DNA from: Ignavibacteriota bacterium
GTDB taxonomy: Bacteria; Bacteroidota; Ignavibacteria; UBA10030; UBA6906
Length of the DNA: 11,532 bases
NCBI GenBank assembly: GCA_016209805.1
Contig: JACQVJ010000046.1
Coordinates: 1 to 11,532, forward strand
Direction of reading: 5' to 3'
In this document: positions 1 to 7,582 of the stretch, one piece after another
How positions within the stretch are numbered: the first letter of the stretch is position 1
Layout of the letters: every line of letters starts with the position of its first letter
Notes under the pieces: generated by a model
Told to the model about the DNA's origin: nothing
Database searches by the model: none
What the model saw: the letters and a program-made list of their open reading frames with translations, nothing else
Position numbers and translations under genes: made by a program

Positions 1-2124
1 AAGAACGACCGTTCGGACACTGATCTTCTCGCGCACGATGCATTCACAAATTCGATACGCGTAGACACCTCTTTCTCAATCCTCAGCAGATGGTCAGGCG
101 GAACATGCAGAGCAGTTGCGCAGGGGAACAATCATGTGTACATGGGCAATGGCTTGATGCTCACCGCTATGAACGTCGCGATCCCTGATTCACCAAGAGT
201 TGCATCTGAGCTCTATCTTGGCAATGTTGTGGTTGATATTAAGTTGAGGGATACACTGGCTGTCGTCGTCACGGGATCACGACTGTATGTTGTAAGGACG
301 ACAAATCCAGACCAACTGAGCATACTCGGTGAAGTGGCCATAACAAGCGGCAACAGGCTGGAGCTTTCAGATTCGCTCGCGTTTGTGTTGACGTTTGCTG
401 CCGGACTCAAAGTTGTTGATCTGCGGGACCCAACACAGCCTTTCATTCGAAACTCAATCGGTGCAGGAGGGATTCAGTCCACTGTGATGGCGGCGAAGGG
501 GAGGTACGTGTATGTCGGCAATCCCGTCAGCAACGACGTTCTTATTTATGATTGTACAAATCCCGATAACATCACGACTCACCCGTTCATCATTGGCGGC
601 TTTGCCAACTACGTGTATGTCTCCGACACGCTTCTTTTCATGGACGCCAGCAGTTTCGGCGGGAACAGAAGTCTCAGAATCTTCAATGTTGTTCAGCCCC
701 TGAGCCCGTCACTGATCAGCCAGATTCAGTTGGGCTCGGATATTTTCGCTCTTGCGCGTGCAAGGGATCGACTTTACGCTGCGACGCGGGATTCGGGCCT
801 GTTTGCCATCGACGTTAGTAACGTTGGGCAGCCTTATGTAATCACTCGGTTGGGAAGACCCGTCCGCGTAGGTTATGGAGGCACAGACCTTGCTCTCAGT
901 GATTCTCTAATCTTCGATGCGTTTGACTCCGGGCTTTGGGTTGTCCGGAATGTTCTTAACGAGCTGCAACATGTTTCATTCACCTATACAGGAACCAGAC
1001 CGGGCAGGCTGCAGGCACACGATCGACACATCTACGTGACCCAGATTTCTTCGGGCCTGAGCATCTTTACTCCCGCTTCATCTCCATCGCTGAGGTTTGA
1101 AGGAGCGGTTGAATTCAACGGCGGTGCATTTGATGTTGCGTTGAATGGGAACCTTGCCTTCTGTCTGAGCGATGCCGGGCTTACTGTGGTGGATGTATCT
1201 GACAGAACAAGACCCACCGTTTTGAGTCAGAAACCCCTTTCAGGTGACAAGCGGAGCATAGCAGCTGCTGGCACAAATGTGTATGTCGCAAGACGCGATT
1301 CTGGCTTGACCATTCTTGATGTAACTGTGCCTTCAAATCCAGTCATTATCAGTTCGTATTTCACCGGAGGTGCGTTGCTTGATGTAGCTATACGAGATAG
1401 CTTCGCATTTCTTTGCCTCTTCGACAGTGGTATGGTGGTCGTGGATATTTCAAATGCTATACTTCCCACTAGAGTTGCAAGAGTTCTAAACGCCGCCACT
1501 GGCGTCGCAGTAAGAGATACCCTTGCACTTGTCGCAACAAATACAGGATTAGCCATAGTAGGGATTGCGAACTCGCGTGCACCTGAAATATACGGCTCAA
1601 CGCCCACATCCGGTTCCCGGTCCGCAGTTGATGTCGCTTCCACAAACAGGACGGCGTTGTTGGCGTATGGCGGGTTACACGCGGTTGACATAACCGATTT
1701 GTATCAGCCGCGAGAAATTGCAGTTCTTTCGTCCCCCTCGATGGTGTTCAAGACTGTTTCGACCGGAAATGACACGATCTTTGCGGCTGATGCGTTCAGC
1801 GTTTATCAAATGTTGCTGAACCGAACAACGGGCGTGGTGGAAAACGATGAAGCAAATACAAAAGTATTCTCAATTGAACAGAGTTTTCCCAATCCATTCA
1901 ACGGGAGCTGTCAAATAAGATTTCATATCATCAAGTCAGCATTTATCGTGATAGAAGTCCTCGATATTCTCGGGAGGAAAGTCTCAACTCTGGTGCACGA
2001 CCAGCTATCACCCGGGGATTACACAGTCACTTTTTCGGGAAACACTCTTTCGAGCGGTGTGTATTTCTATCGGCTAAAAGCCGGTTCTTTTGAAGAGACC
2101 AAGAAGTTTATCTTAGTAAGATGA
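1..2124 (+). CDS. Secreted LVIVD/beta-propeller repeat protein with type IX sorting domain (5' end missing)
   Basis: The reading frame is open from base 1, so the gene starts left of the window; the GTG at 136 and ATG at 142 are internal codons, and 707 codons are visible. The protein is made of about 12-13 degenerate repeats of roughly 40 residues. Each has a hydrophobic 'LAFVL/VYVA' strand, a D/A-S/A-G-L turn, a 'VVDVS' strand and an N-x-x-x-P turn (for example DSGLTILDV, DAGLTVVDVS). This matches the LVIVD repeat, which is thought to form a beta-propeller. A C-terminal domain at about codons 625-707 carries PNPFNG, ILGRKV, LSSGVYFYRL and KKFILVR, the pattern of type IX secretion sorting domains, so the product is probably exported and anchored at or released from the surface. 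Ligand and role are unknown. The motif reads NPFNG rather than the usual NPFNP. It lies alone, followed by a terminator. Confidence 0.88.
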   Translation, partial: KNDRSDTDLLAHDAFTNSIRVDTSFSILSRWSGGTCRAVAQGNNHVYMGNGLMLTAMNVAIPDSPRVASELYLGNVVVDIKLRDTLAVVVTGSRLYVVRTTNPDQLSILGEVAITSGNRLELSDSLAFVLTFAAGLKVVDLRDPTQPFIRNSIGAGGIQSTVMAAKGRYVYVGNPVSNDVLIYDCTNPDNITTHPFIIGGFANYVYVSDTLLFMDASSFGGNRSLRIFNVVQPLSPSLISQIQLGSDIFALARARDRLYAATRDSGLFAIDVSNVGQPYVITRLGRPVRVGYGGTDLALSDSLIFDAFDSGLWVVRNVLNELQHVSFTYTGTRPGRLQAHDRHIYVTQISSGLSIFTPASSPSLRFEGAVEFNGGAFDVALNGNLAFCLSDAGLTVVDVSDRTRPTVLSQKPLSGDKRSIAAAGTNVYVARRDSGLTILDVTVPSNPVIISSYFTGGALLDVAIRDSFAFLCLFDSGMVVVDISNAILPTRVARVLNAATGVAVRDTLALVATNTGLAIVGIANSRAPEIYGSTPTSGSRSAVDVASTNRTALLAYGGLHAVDITDLYQPREIAVLSSPSMVFKTVSTGNDTIFAADAFSVYQMLLNRTTGVVENDEANTKVFSIEQSFPNPFNGSCQIRFHIIKSAFIVIEVLDILGRKVSTLVHDQLSPGDYTVTFSGNTLSSGVYFYRLKAGSFEETKKFILVR

Positions 2125-2221
2125 GATCTAATCTCAACCATCAATTCAACCATTTCGAAGAAGGGCGGATGAAGAGACGAATGCTGTGTCCAAAATGAGG
2201 GACATGCAATACGCTGAACAC

Positions 2222-2257
2222 AAGGGCGAGTCAACCAGCTCGCCCTTTTGTTATTTT
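2222..2257 (+). terminator. Rho-independent terminator after the sorting-domain protein gene
   Basis: A perfect 9-bp stem pairs AAGGGCGAG (2222-2230) with CTCGCCCTT (2239-2247) around an 8-nt loop, and a T-rich tract broken only by a G and an A follows to 2257. It lies about 100 nt past the stop of the upstream gene and before the ABC exporter genes, so it probably separates the two transcription units. Confidence 0.85.
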
Positions 2258-2282
2258 CCCCGATAATTGTTTTCTTAACCGT

Positions 2283-4043
2283 GTGAAACCGCTCTTACGT
2301 CTCATACCGTACCTTGCAAAATACAAGAAGACGCTCTTTCTTGGTCTTCTCACGGTCGTCGGCAGCAATCTGTTTACTATTGCACAGCCTCTCTTCATCG
2401 GCAATGCGATTGATACTCTGAAAGCAGGGCTCGAATCGCATCAGATCGACACCGGAGGGCTACTCTTCTACGCCGGATTGGTGGTTGGCTTTTCACTGAT
2501 AGCCGGCACGTTTACGTTCCTCACGCGTCAGACTATCATCGTTGTCTCGCGGCACGTCGAGTACGACCTGCGAAACGACTTCCTCTCGCACATTCAGAAG
2601 CTTCCGCTCTCCTTTTTCCAGAACACACCCACCGGCGACCTGATGGCTCATGCAACGAATGACATCAGCGCCGTCCGAAACTCACTCGGCCCGGGAATAA
2701 TGTATCCCACCGATACGCTAATGACGTTCACGATGGTCCTCGCTGTGATGCTCTACCAGGACTGGCAGCTTACGTTGCTTGCGCTGATTCCGTTGCCGTT
2801 CGTCTCGTACGCGGTGTATTACCTCGGCAAGGTCGTGCACGTGAAGTTTGAGGAACGCCAGGAACAGTACGGGCGACTTACCACGCGCGCGCAGGAGAAC
2901 CTTTCCGGAATACGTGTTGTGAAGGCCTACGTACGAGAGGCGTATGAGATTGGTCTGTTCAGGTCCATGAGCTGGGATTATCTCAAAAAGAACTTGGTTC
3001 TTGCGCGGGTTCAGTCGATTATGTGGCCGCTGATGTTCCTGCTTGTGGGTTTTTCGCTTGTCATTACTCTCTACTTCGGTGGAGTTCGAGTGATCGAGGG
3101 ACAGCTCACCATCGGGATGCTGACCGCATTCTTCGGGTATCTCATCATGCTCATCTGGCCGATGATCGCGTTTGGATGGGTAATCAACATCTTGCAGCAG
3201 GGGGCCGCTTCGATGGCGCGACTCGCCAAAATCACGGATACGGTACCCGAAATACGAGATACGGAAGAAACAGATCAGACGATCACGACAATCGAAGGTG
3301 AAATAGAATTTCGCAACGTCACATTCCAACACAAGAATGCCCAGAACCTGACCCTTGAGGGTATCGATCTTAAGATCCCCAAAGGTGCGACACTTGCAAT
3401 CGTGGGATACACGGGCTCCGGCAAGAGCACGCTCGTGAATCTCATCCCGCGGCTGTACGACGTGTCCGCGGGCGAGCTGCTGATTGACGGAGTGGACGTG
3501 AAACGCATTCCCCTGGAAATTCTTCGCTCGAATGTCGGGTACGTGCCCCAGGAAACATTTCTCTTTTCCGATTCAATCACGGAGAACATCAGTTACGGAA
3601 CGGACAACGGAACCGAGGAGCATGTGCGTGAGGCGGCGGAGATTTCGCAGATTGCCCGCGACCTGCAGGATTTCCCGATGGGCTTACATACCATGCTGGG
3701 AGAGCGGGGCATAACACTTTCGGGCGGACAGAAGCAGCGCACAAGTATCGCCCGCGCTATCATGAGGAAGCCGAGTATCCTGATTCTCGATGATGCATTG
3801 TCCGCGGTCGACACATATACGGAGGAAGAAATTCTGAAACGCCTGCGCGGGGTGATGAAAGACCGCACAAGCATCATCATCAGCCACCGAATTTCAACGG
3901 TCAAAGACGCCGATCAGATAGTCGTCCTTCACGAAGGCAAGGTTGTCGAACGCGGCTCGCATGACGAGCTTGTTGAGCGAGGAGGGATTTACGCGGAACT
4001 CTACAGGAAGCAGCTTCTTGAAGAGGAGTTGGAACAGCTGTGA
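2283..4043 (+). CDS. ABC exporter half-transporter, degenerate-site subunit (MdlA/YheI/TM287-like)
   Basis: A 586-residue permease-ATPase fusion of normal length for a type IV (MsbA-like) ABC exporter. Six membrane segments lie near residues 15-40, 58-82, 136-160, 163-185, 246-269 and 277-300. The nucleotide-binding domain has Walker A GYTGSGKST (375-383, Lys381), Q-loop Gln423, signature LSGGQ (479-483), Walker B Asp503 and H-loop His535. The residue after the Walker B Asp is Asp504 instead of the catalytic Glu, as in BmrC/YheI and TM287, which work only as heterodimers. The partner is the ABC gene at 4540. The start is GTG at 2283; there is no clear Shine-Dalgarno sequence, but the N-terminus matches the family. 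The substrate (drug, lipid or peptide) cannot be read from sequence. The function class is secure; the exact orthologue is inference. Confidence 0.93.
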   Translation: MKPLLRLIPYLAKYKKTLFLGLLTVVGSNLFTIAQPLFIGNAIDTLKAGLESHQIDTGGLLFYAGLVVGFSLIAGTFTFLTRQTIIVVSRHVEYDLRNDFLSHIQKLPLSFFQNTPTGDLMAHATNDISAVRNSLGPGIMYPTDTLMTFTMVLAVMLYQDWQLTLLALIPLPFVSYAVYYLGKVVHVKFEERQEQYGRLTTRAQENLSGIRVVKAYVREAYEIGLFRSMSWDYLKKNLVLARVQSIMWPLMFLLVGFSLVITLYFGGVRVIEGQLTIGMLTAFFGYLIMLIWPMIAFGWVINILQQGAASMARLAKITDTVPEIRDTEETDQTITTIEGEIEFRNVTFQHKNAQNLTLEGIDLKIPKGATLAIVGYTGSGKSTLVNLIPRLYDVSAGELLIDGVDVKRIPLEILRSNVGYVPQETFLFSDSITENISYGTDNGTEEHVREAAEISQIARDLQDFPMGLHTMLGERGITLSGGQKQRTSIARAIMRKPSILILDDALSAVDTYTEEEILKRLRGVMKDRTSIIISHRISTVKDADQIVVLHEGKVVERGSHDELVERGGIYAELYRKQLLEEELEQL

Positions 4044-4046
4044 GTT

Positions 4047-4099
4047 AGTGCAAAGTGTAAAATGCAAAATGCAAAATGCAAAAAGGCAAAAAGGAAAAG
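4047..4099 (+). repeat. Left heptamer array / terminal inverted repeat
   Basis: From 4047 the sequence reads in strict 7-nt phase: AGTGCAA, AGTGTAA, then AATGCAA three times (4061-4081), then decays into AAAGGCAA, AAAGG and AAAAG. The first 25 nt form the left half of the inverted repeat with 4507-4531. The array lies just after the stop of the upstream ABC gene. Confidence 0.8.
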
Positions 4100-4131
4100 C
4101 GCTAACCACTCTTGATTTGACCACCATGCAC

Positions 4132-4138
4132 GAGAGGA
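4132..4138 (+). promoter_or_regulatory. Ribosome binding site of the four-helix-bundle gene
   Basis: GAGAGGA ends 4 nt before the ATG at 4143. It is clearer than the sites of either flanking ABC gene, suggesting that the cassette gene carries its own translation signal. The nearby ATG at 4126 is in another frame. Confidence 0.6.
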
Positions 4139-4142
4139 CATT

Positions 4143-4496
4143 ATGGAGAAGCGGATACTCGAAAGGTCATTTGAATTCGCCCTGCGTGTAATCAAGTTGG
4201 CGGAGCGCTTTCCCAACTCGATTGCCGGGTGGGTTGTTGGCAAGCAGGTTGTCCGCTCGGGGACATCAGTTGGAGCGAATGTTGAAGAGGCTCAGGCAGG
4301 ATACACAAAGGACGACTTCACTTACAAAATGAACACGGCGCTGAAGGAATCGCGTGAATCCAACTACTGGTTGCGTCTCGCGAAAGCTGCCGGCCTGATA
4401 AGGGCAGACATGATTGATGAGATGATTGAGGAATCGGAGCAACTTAGCCGTATACTCGGGGCAATTGTCAGCACAGCGCGCAAGGAGTCAAGATAG
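4143..4496 (+). CDS. Four-helix-bundle protein, 23S rRNA-intervening-sequence (S23/IVP) family
   Basis: This 117-residue protein matches the family's usual length. The family pattern is clear: an N-terminal amphipathic helix (about 5-23), a second helix carrying RSGTSVGANVEEA (38-50), a third with F59, K62, A66, KES and NYWLRL (59-79), and a C-terminal helix (about 88-116). In Leptospira and Coxiella, relatives are encoded within intervening sequences of 23S rRNA genes; many others are scattered between ordinary genes, as here. Biochemical function is not established. It sits between the two subunit genes of one ABC exporter, in the same direction, within inverted heptamer arrays. It has a good ribosome binding site and an intact frame, which suggests that it is expressed and under selection. 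No relation to transport is evident; co-transcription with the exporter is likely simply from position. Confidence 0.9.
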   Translation: MEKRILERSFEFALRVIKLAERFPNSIAGWVVGKQVVRSGTSVGANVEEAQAGYTKDDFTYKMNTALKESRESNYWLRLAKAAGLIRADMIDEMIEESEQLSRILGAIVSTARKESR

Positions 4497-4500
4497 AGTC

Positions 4501-4531
4501 ATTTCTCACTTTGCACTTTCAACTTTGCACT
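4501..4531 (-). repeat. Right heptamer array / terminal inverted repeat
   Basis: Read on the minus strand from 4531 inward, the units are AGTGCAA, AGTTGAA, AGTGCAA and AGTGAGA, in the same 7-nt phase as the left array and in inverted orientation. On the plus strand this gives two exact copies of ACTTTGCACT (4508-4517 and 4522-4531), 14 nt apart. It ends 8 nt before the ATG of the downstream ABC gene. Confidence 0.8.
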
Positions 4532-4539
4532 GATTGGTC

Positions 4540-6336
4540 ATGCACGAAGAAGAAGTCCTCGGTAAAGCCTACGACGCAAAGCTGATGAAGCGGATGTTGC
4601 GCTATCTGCGTCCGTACAGATGGCACGTGGTGGTTGGCATCTTTCTGAGCATAGCCGTGTCCGCGATGGAGGCGGTGCGTCCGTACTTTACCAAGATTGC
4701 CGTCGATGAAAACATCTCGCAAGGGGACAAGGAGGGGTTGCTCATTACTGCTCTTGCCTTCCTGGGTGTTCTCATTCTGCGCGGGCTGGTGCAGTATTTC
4801 AACACCTACCTGACGCAATGGGTCGGTCAGCGGACGATCTACGATCTAAGGATGGAGGTGTTCGAACATCTGCAGCATCGCGGATTGAAATTCTTCGATC
4901 GTAACCCCATCGGGCGATTGATCACGAGAGTGACCAATGATATCGAAGTGCTGAACGAAATGTTCTCGTCCGGCATCGTGATGGTCTTCAGCGATGTTTT
5001 CACGATCATCGGCATTCTCTACTTCATGTTCTCGATGAACTGGGAGCTGGCGCTGATTTCGCTTAGCGTGTTGCCGCTGCTGTTCTATGGGACGTTCCTT
5101 TTTAGAAAGAAAGCCCGCGAGGCGTACAGGGAGGTCAGACTGCAGATTGCAAGGATCAACGCTTTTATGCAGGAACACATCACCGGCATGATGGTCGATC
5201 AGGTATTTAACAGGGAAGAGCAGTCGTTCAGGAAATTTGACAGCATCAACGCTGCTCACCGGGATGCCAACATCAGGTCGATCTTCTATTATGCAGTATT
5301 TTACCCCGGAGTCGATCTGATCGGCGCAATTGCCGTAGGGCTCATCATCTGGTACGCTGGCGTCGATGCACTTGGGGGATCGATTACGATCGGCACGGTA
5401 ATGGCCTTTCTGCAGTTCAACGAGATGTTCTGGCGTCCGATTCGCGATCTTTCGGAAAAGTACAACATCATGCAGACGGCGATGGCGTCGTCGGAGCGGG
5501 TGTTCAAGCTACTCGATGATACCACAACCATAGCCGATCCCGAGAAGCCGGTCCAGTTGACGGATATTCGAGGAGATATTGAATTCCGCAATGTGTGGTT
5601 CGCATACAATAAGGGGACGACGAATGAAGAGAACGAGTGGATTTTGAAGAACGTCTCTTTTTCGATTCAAGCCGGGCAGACAGTGGCATTTGTTGGACAC
5701 ACCGGAGCGGGGAAGACCACGATCATCAATTTGCTTGCACGGTTCTATGATGTTCAGAAGGGGGAGATCCTGGTGGATGGCATCAATATCAAACACGTGC
5801 GCCAGTCCGACGTGCGGAAATTCATTTCGGTAGTCCTGCAGGATGTGTTTCTGTTCTCGGGCGATATCAGGTCGAATATTGGTCTTGGAGATGAATCGAT
5901 ATCGGAGGAAAGCATCAAGGCGTCTGCACAGGTCGTCGGTGCTGACAGGTTCATTGAGAATCTTCCGGCGAAGTACTACGAAGAGGTGAAAGAGCGCGGA
6001 TCGACGCTTTCAGTTGGTCAGAAACAACTCATCTCATTTGCCAGGGCTCTTGCACATCATCCCCGTATTCTGGTGTTGGATGAAGCCACTTCTAGCGTCG
6101 ATACCGAATCTGAGCTCTTGATCCAGAATGCGATCAGGAAATTGCTCCAGGGGCGGACTTCCATTGTGATAGCCCACCGGCTTTCGACTATCCAGAACGC
6201 AAACAAGATCATAGTGATGCACAAGGGCGAAATCCGTGAGATGGGGACGCACCAGGAACTGCTGACTCTTGGAGGCATTTATTACAAACTCTATCAATTG
6301 CAGTATAAGGAGCAGGAAATCAAGCAGGCCGTGTAA
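4540..6336 (+). CDS. ABC exporter half-transporter, catalytic-Glu subunit (MdlB/YheH/TM288-like)
   Basis: A 598-residue permease-ATPase fusion, partner of the ABC gene at 2283. Membrane segments lie near 29-50, 66-90, 144-166, 168-188, 253-277 and 284-306. The ATPase domain has Walker A GHTGAGKTT (386-394, Lys392), Q-loop Gln434, Walker B Asp514 with catalytic Glu515, and H-loop His546. Its signature reads LSVGQ (490-494) instead of LSGGQ. Paired with the other subunit, its Walker A/B and the partner's LSGGQ give one canonical ATP site, while the partner's Asp504 and this LSVGQ give the degenerate site, the known arrangement of TM287/288 and BmrCD. The ATG at 4540 is preferred over the TTG at 4534 because MHEEEVLGKAYD begins naturally there. 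The S23 cassette ends 8 nt upstream. The substrate is unknown. Confidence 0.93.
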   Translation: MHEEEVLGKAYDAKLMKRMLRYLRPYRWHVVVGIFLSIAVSAMEAVRPYFTKIAVDENISQGDKEGLLITALAFLGVLILRGLVQYFNTYLTQWVGQRTIYDLRMEVFEHLQHRGLKFFDRNPIGRLITRVTNDIEVLNEMFSSGIVMVFSDVFTIIGILYFMFSMNWELALISLSVLPLLFYGTFLFRKKAREAYREVRLQIARINAFMQEHITGMMVDQVFNREEQSFRKFDSINAAHRDANIRSIFYYAVFYPGVDLIGAIAVGLIIWYAGVDALGGSITIGTVMAFLQFNEMFWRPIRDLSEKYNIMQTAMASSERVFKLLDDTTTIADPEKPVQLTDIRGDIEFRNVWFAYNKGTTNEENEWILKNVSFSIQAGQTVAFVGHTGAGKTTIINLLARFYDVQKGEILVDGINIKHVRQSDVRKFISVVLQDVFLFSGDIRSNIGLGDESISEESIKASAQVVGADRFIENLPAKYYEEVKERGSTLSVGQKQLISFARALAHHPRILVLDEATSSVDTESELLIQNAIRKLLQGRTSIVIAHRLSTIQNANKIIVMHKGEIREMGTHQELLTLGGIYYKLYQLQYKEQEIKQAV

Positions 6337-6382
6337 CGCCACAGATCGGTGACACTGTTCCCCACCGACCTTAGCACCTTTG

Positions 6383-6411
6383 TTGCAACTCTTGTCTCAT
6401 TTGGGTAGATT
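6383..6411 (+). promoter_or_regulatory. Possible sigma70-like promoter for the fructose-bisphosphatase gene
   Basis: TTGCAA (6383-6388) and TAGATT (6406-6411) are separated by exactly 17 nt, each matching 4 of 6 consensus bases, about 60 nt before the ATG at 6475. In this intergenic stretch no better candidate was seen. The match is weak and could be chance. Confidence 0.3.
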
Positions 6412-6474
6412 CAAAACAGAAACTCCCCGATTCGTTCTTCCGCTCGCTCATTTACCATTCATAAGGGAATCGCT

Positions 6475-7500
6475 ATGGAGTATCCTCGCACTGCAACGGT
6501 GTCAAAGTTCATGACGCTCGAACGACACATTGTCGAAGGAGCGCGCGCGCATCCTGATGCGACAGGAGAGTTTTCCGGATTGCTCCACGCACTGTCGCTT
6601 GCCGCAAAACTTGTGTGGCGGGAGGTGACGAAAGCAGGTCTTGTGAACATTCTCGGAACGACGAACCACAAAAATGTGAGTGGCGATGAGGTGAAGAAGC
6701 TCGACGAGTTTGCCGACGAGACGATCTTCAAAGCGATGGATCATGGAGGGCATCTATGCGTGATGGCGTCGGAAGAGAATGAGGACCTGCTTCACATTCC
6801 CGCGAATTACCCGTATGGCAAGTATGTCCTGATCTACGACCCGCTTGACGGTTCAGGTAACATCGATGCCAATGTCACCATAGGTTCGATCTTCTCCGTC
6901 CACAGGCGCCTAACGGCTTCGGGGAAGGGAACGATGGAAGATGTTCTGCAACCCGGGTGTAGGCAGGTTGCTGCTGGGTACATTCTTTTCGGATCAAGCA
7001 TGATGTTCGTCTATTCCACTGGGCACGGCGTGCATGGCTTTACACTCGATGCGACGGTGGGAGAATTCCTCCTCTCTCACCAAAACATCCAGATCCCGAA
7101 GAAGGGATCCATCTACAGCATGAATGAGGGTAACTTCAACCGATGGAGTCCGGAGATGCAACGCTTTGTGCAATACTTGAAGGAGGAAGACAAGGAATCG
7201 GGGCGCCCATACTCTGCACGGTACATCGGTTCTCTTGTTGCAGACGTACACCGCACGCTTCTCTACGGCGGGATCTATTGTTATCCGGGAGACAAAAAGA
7301 ATACGAACGGGAAGCTTCGCCTCATGTACGAAAACAATCCACTCGCGTACATAGTGGAGAATGCAGGCGGCGCCGCATCGGACGGGCGGAAGAGAATACT
7401 CGACATTCAGCCGGGATCACTCCACCAACGGACTCCCCTCTTCATTGGCAGTCGTGATGATGTTTCCATTGCGGAAGAGTTCATTGACGGGAAGCGTTGA
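6475..7500 (+). CDS. fbp: Class I fructose-1,6-bisphosphatase
   Basis: Hydrolyses fructose 1,6-bisphosphate to fructose 6-phosphate plus phosphate, the committed cytosolic step of gluconeogenesis. The 341-residue length is normal for class I. Metal and active-site motifs are intact: Glu100/Glu101 in ASEENED, the DPLDGS loop with Asp122 and Asp125 followed by GNIDANVTIG, and KLRLMYE (280-286) supplying the later metal-binding Glu286, then NPLAYIVENAGG. The ATG at 6475 has AAGGGA (6463-6468) 6 nt upstream. The gene is 138 nt past the ABC exporter, in the same direction but probably with its own promoter, and it converges on the minus-strand lipoprotein gene. Family assignment is firm. Confidence 0.96.
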   Translation: MEYPRTATVSKFMTLERHIVEGARAHPDATGEFSGLLHALSLAAKLVWREVTKAGLVNILGTTNHKNVSGDEVKKLDEFADETIFKAMDHGGHLCVMASEENEDLLHIPANYPYGKYVLIYDPLDGSGNIDANVTIGSIFSVHRRLTASGKGTMEDVLQPGCRQVAAGYILFGSSMMFVYSTGHGVHGFTLDATVGEFLLSHQNIQIPKKGSIYSMNEGNFNRWSPEMQRFVQYLKEEDKESGRPYSARYIGSLVADVHRTLLYGGIYCYPGDKKNTNGKLRLMYENNPLAYIVENAGGAASDGRKRILDIQPGSLHQRTPLFIGSRDDVSIAEEFIDGKR

Positions 7501-7525
7501 CCCCCAGAGCCGTACGGAAAAACAC

Positions 7526-7571
7526 AACCCCGCTCCTCTGTGTACTGCTGAAGCGGGATTCTGTTTTTTTT
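7526..7571 (+). terminator. Terminator between convergent genes, possibly bidirectional
   Basis: CCCGCT (7529-7534) pairs with AGCGGG (7552-7557); beyond one mismatch, two A-T pairs extend the stem. The loop is 17 nt. On the plus strand a run of eight T follows (7564-7571), ending the bisphosphatase transcript. On the minus strand the same stem is followed by TTGTGTTTTTCC, so it could also stop the lipoprotein transcript, whose stop codon lies 12 nt away. Confidence 0.65.
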
Positions 7572-7582
7572 CTCAACTGGAG

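Larger units (their letters stand above)
4047..4531 (+). mobile_element. IVS-like cassette: four-helix-bundle gene enclosed by inverted heptamer arrays
   Basis: The outer ends, 4047-4071 and 4507-4531, are inverted copies matching at 21 of 25 positions, the outermost 10 perfectly. Inside is a single S23/IVP-type gene. The cassette starts 4 nt after the stop of the first ABC gene and ends 8 nt before the ATG of the second, so removing it leaves only 11 nt between two genes whose products should pair. Members of this protein family were first described inside intervening sequences of 23S rRNA, which are bounded by inverted repeats. That this is a mobile or once-mobile unit is inference: no transposase and no convincing target duplication are visible. 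Confidence 0.55.

Noticed and set aside
1227..1691. 154-residue minus-strand open frame
   Set aside because: A mirror of the LVIVD repeats on the other strand; its Thr/Ala/Ser-rich translation has no motif.
2718..3332. 204-residue minus-strand open frame
   Set aside because: It lies wholly antisense to the first ABC subunit, has a low-complexity composition rich in Arg/His/Gln and no family motif; the plus-strand protein is certain.
4041..4536. Possible target-site duplication at the cassette borders (TGAGTT against TGATTG)
   Set aside because: The match is short and imperfect, and the left copy contains the stop codon of the ABC gene; it could easily be chance.
6346..6368. Inverted repeat TCGGTG / CACCGA after the second ABC gene
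   Set aside because: Only 6 bp with an 11-nt loop and no T run behind it; not good enough to call a terminator.
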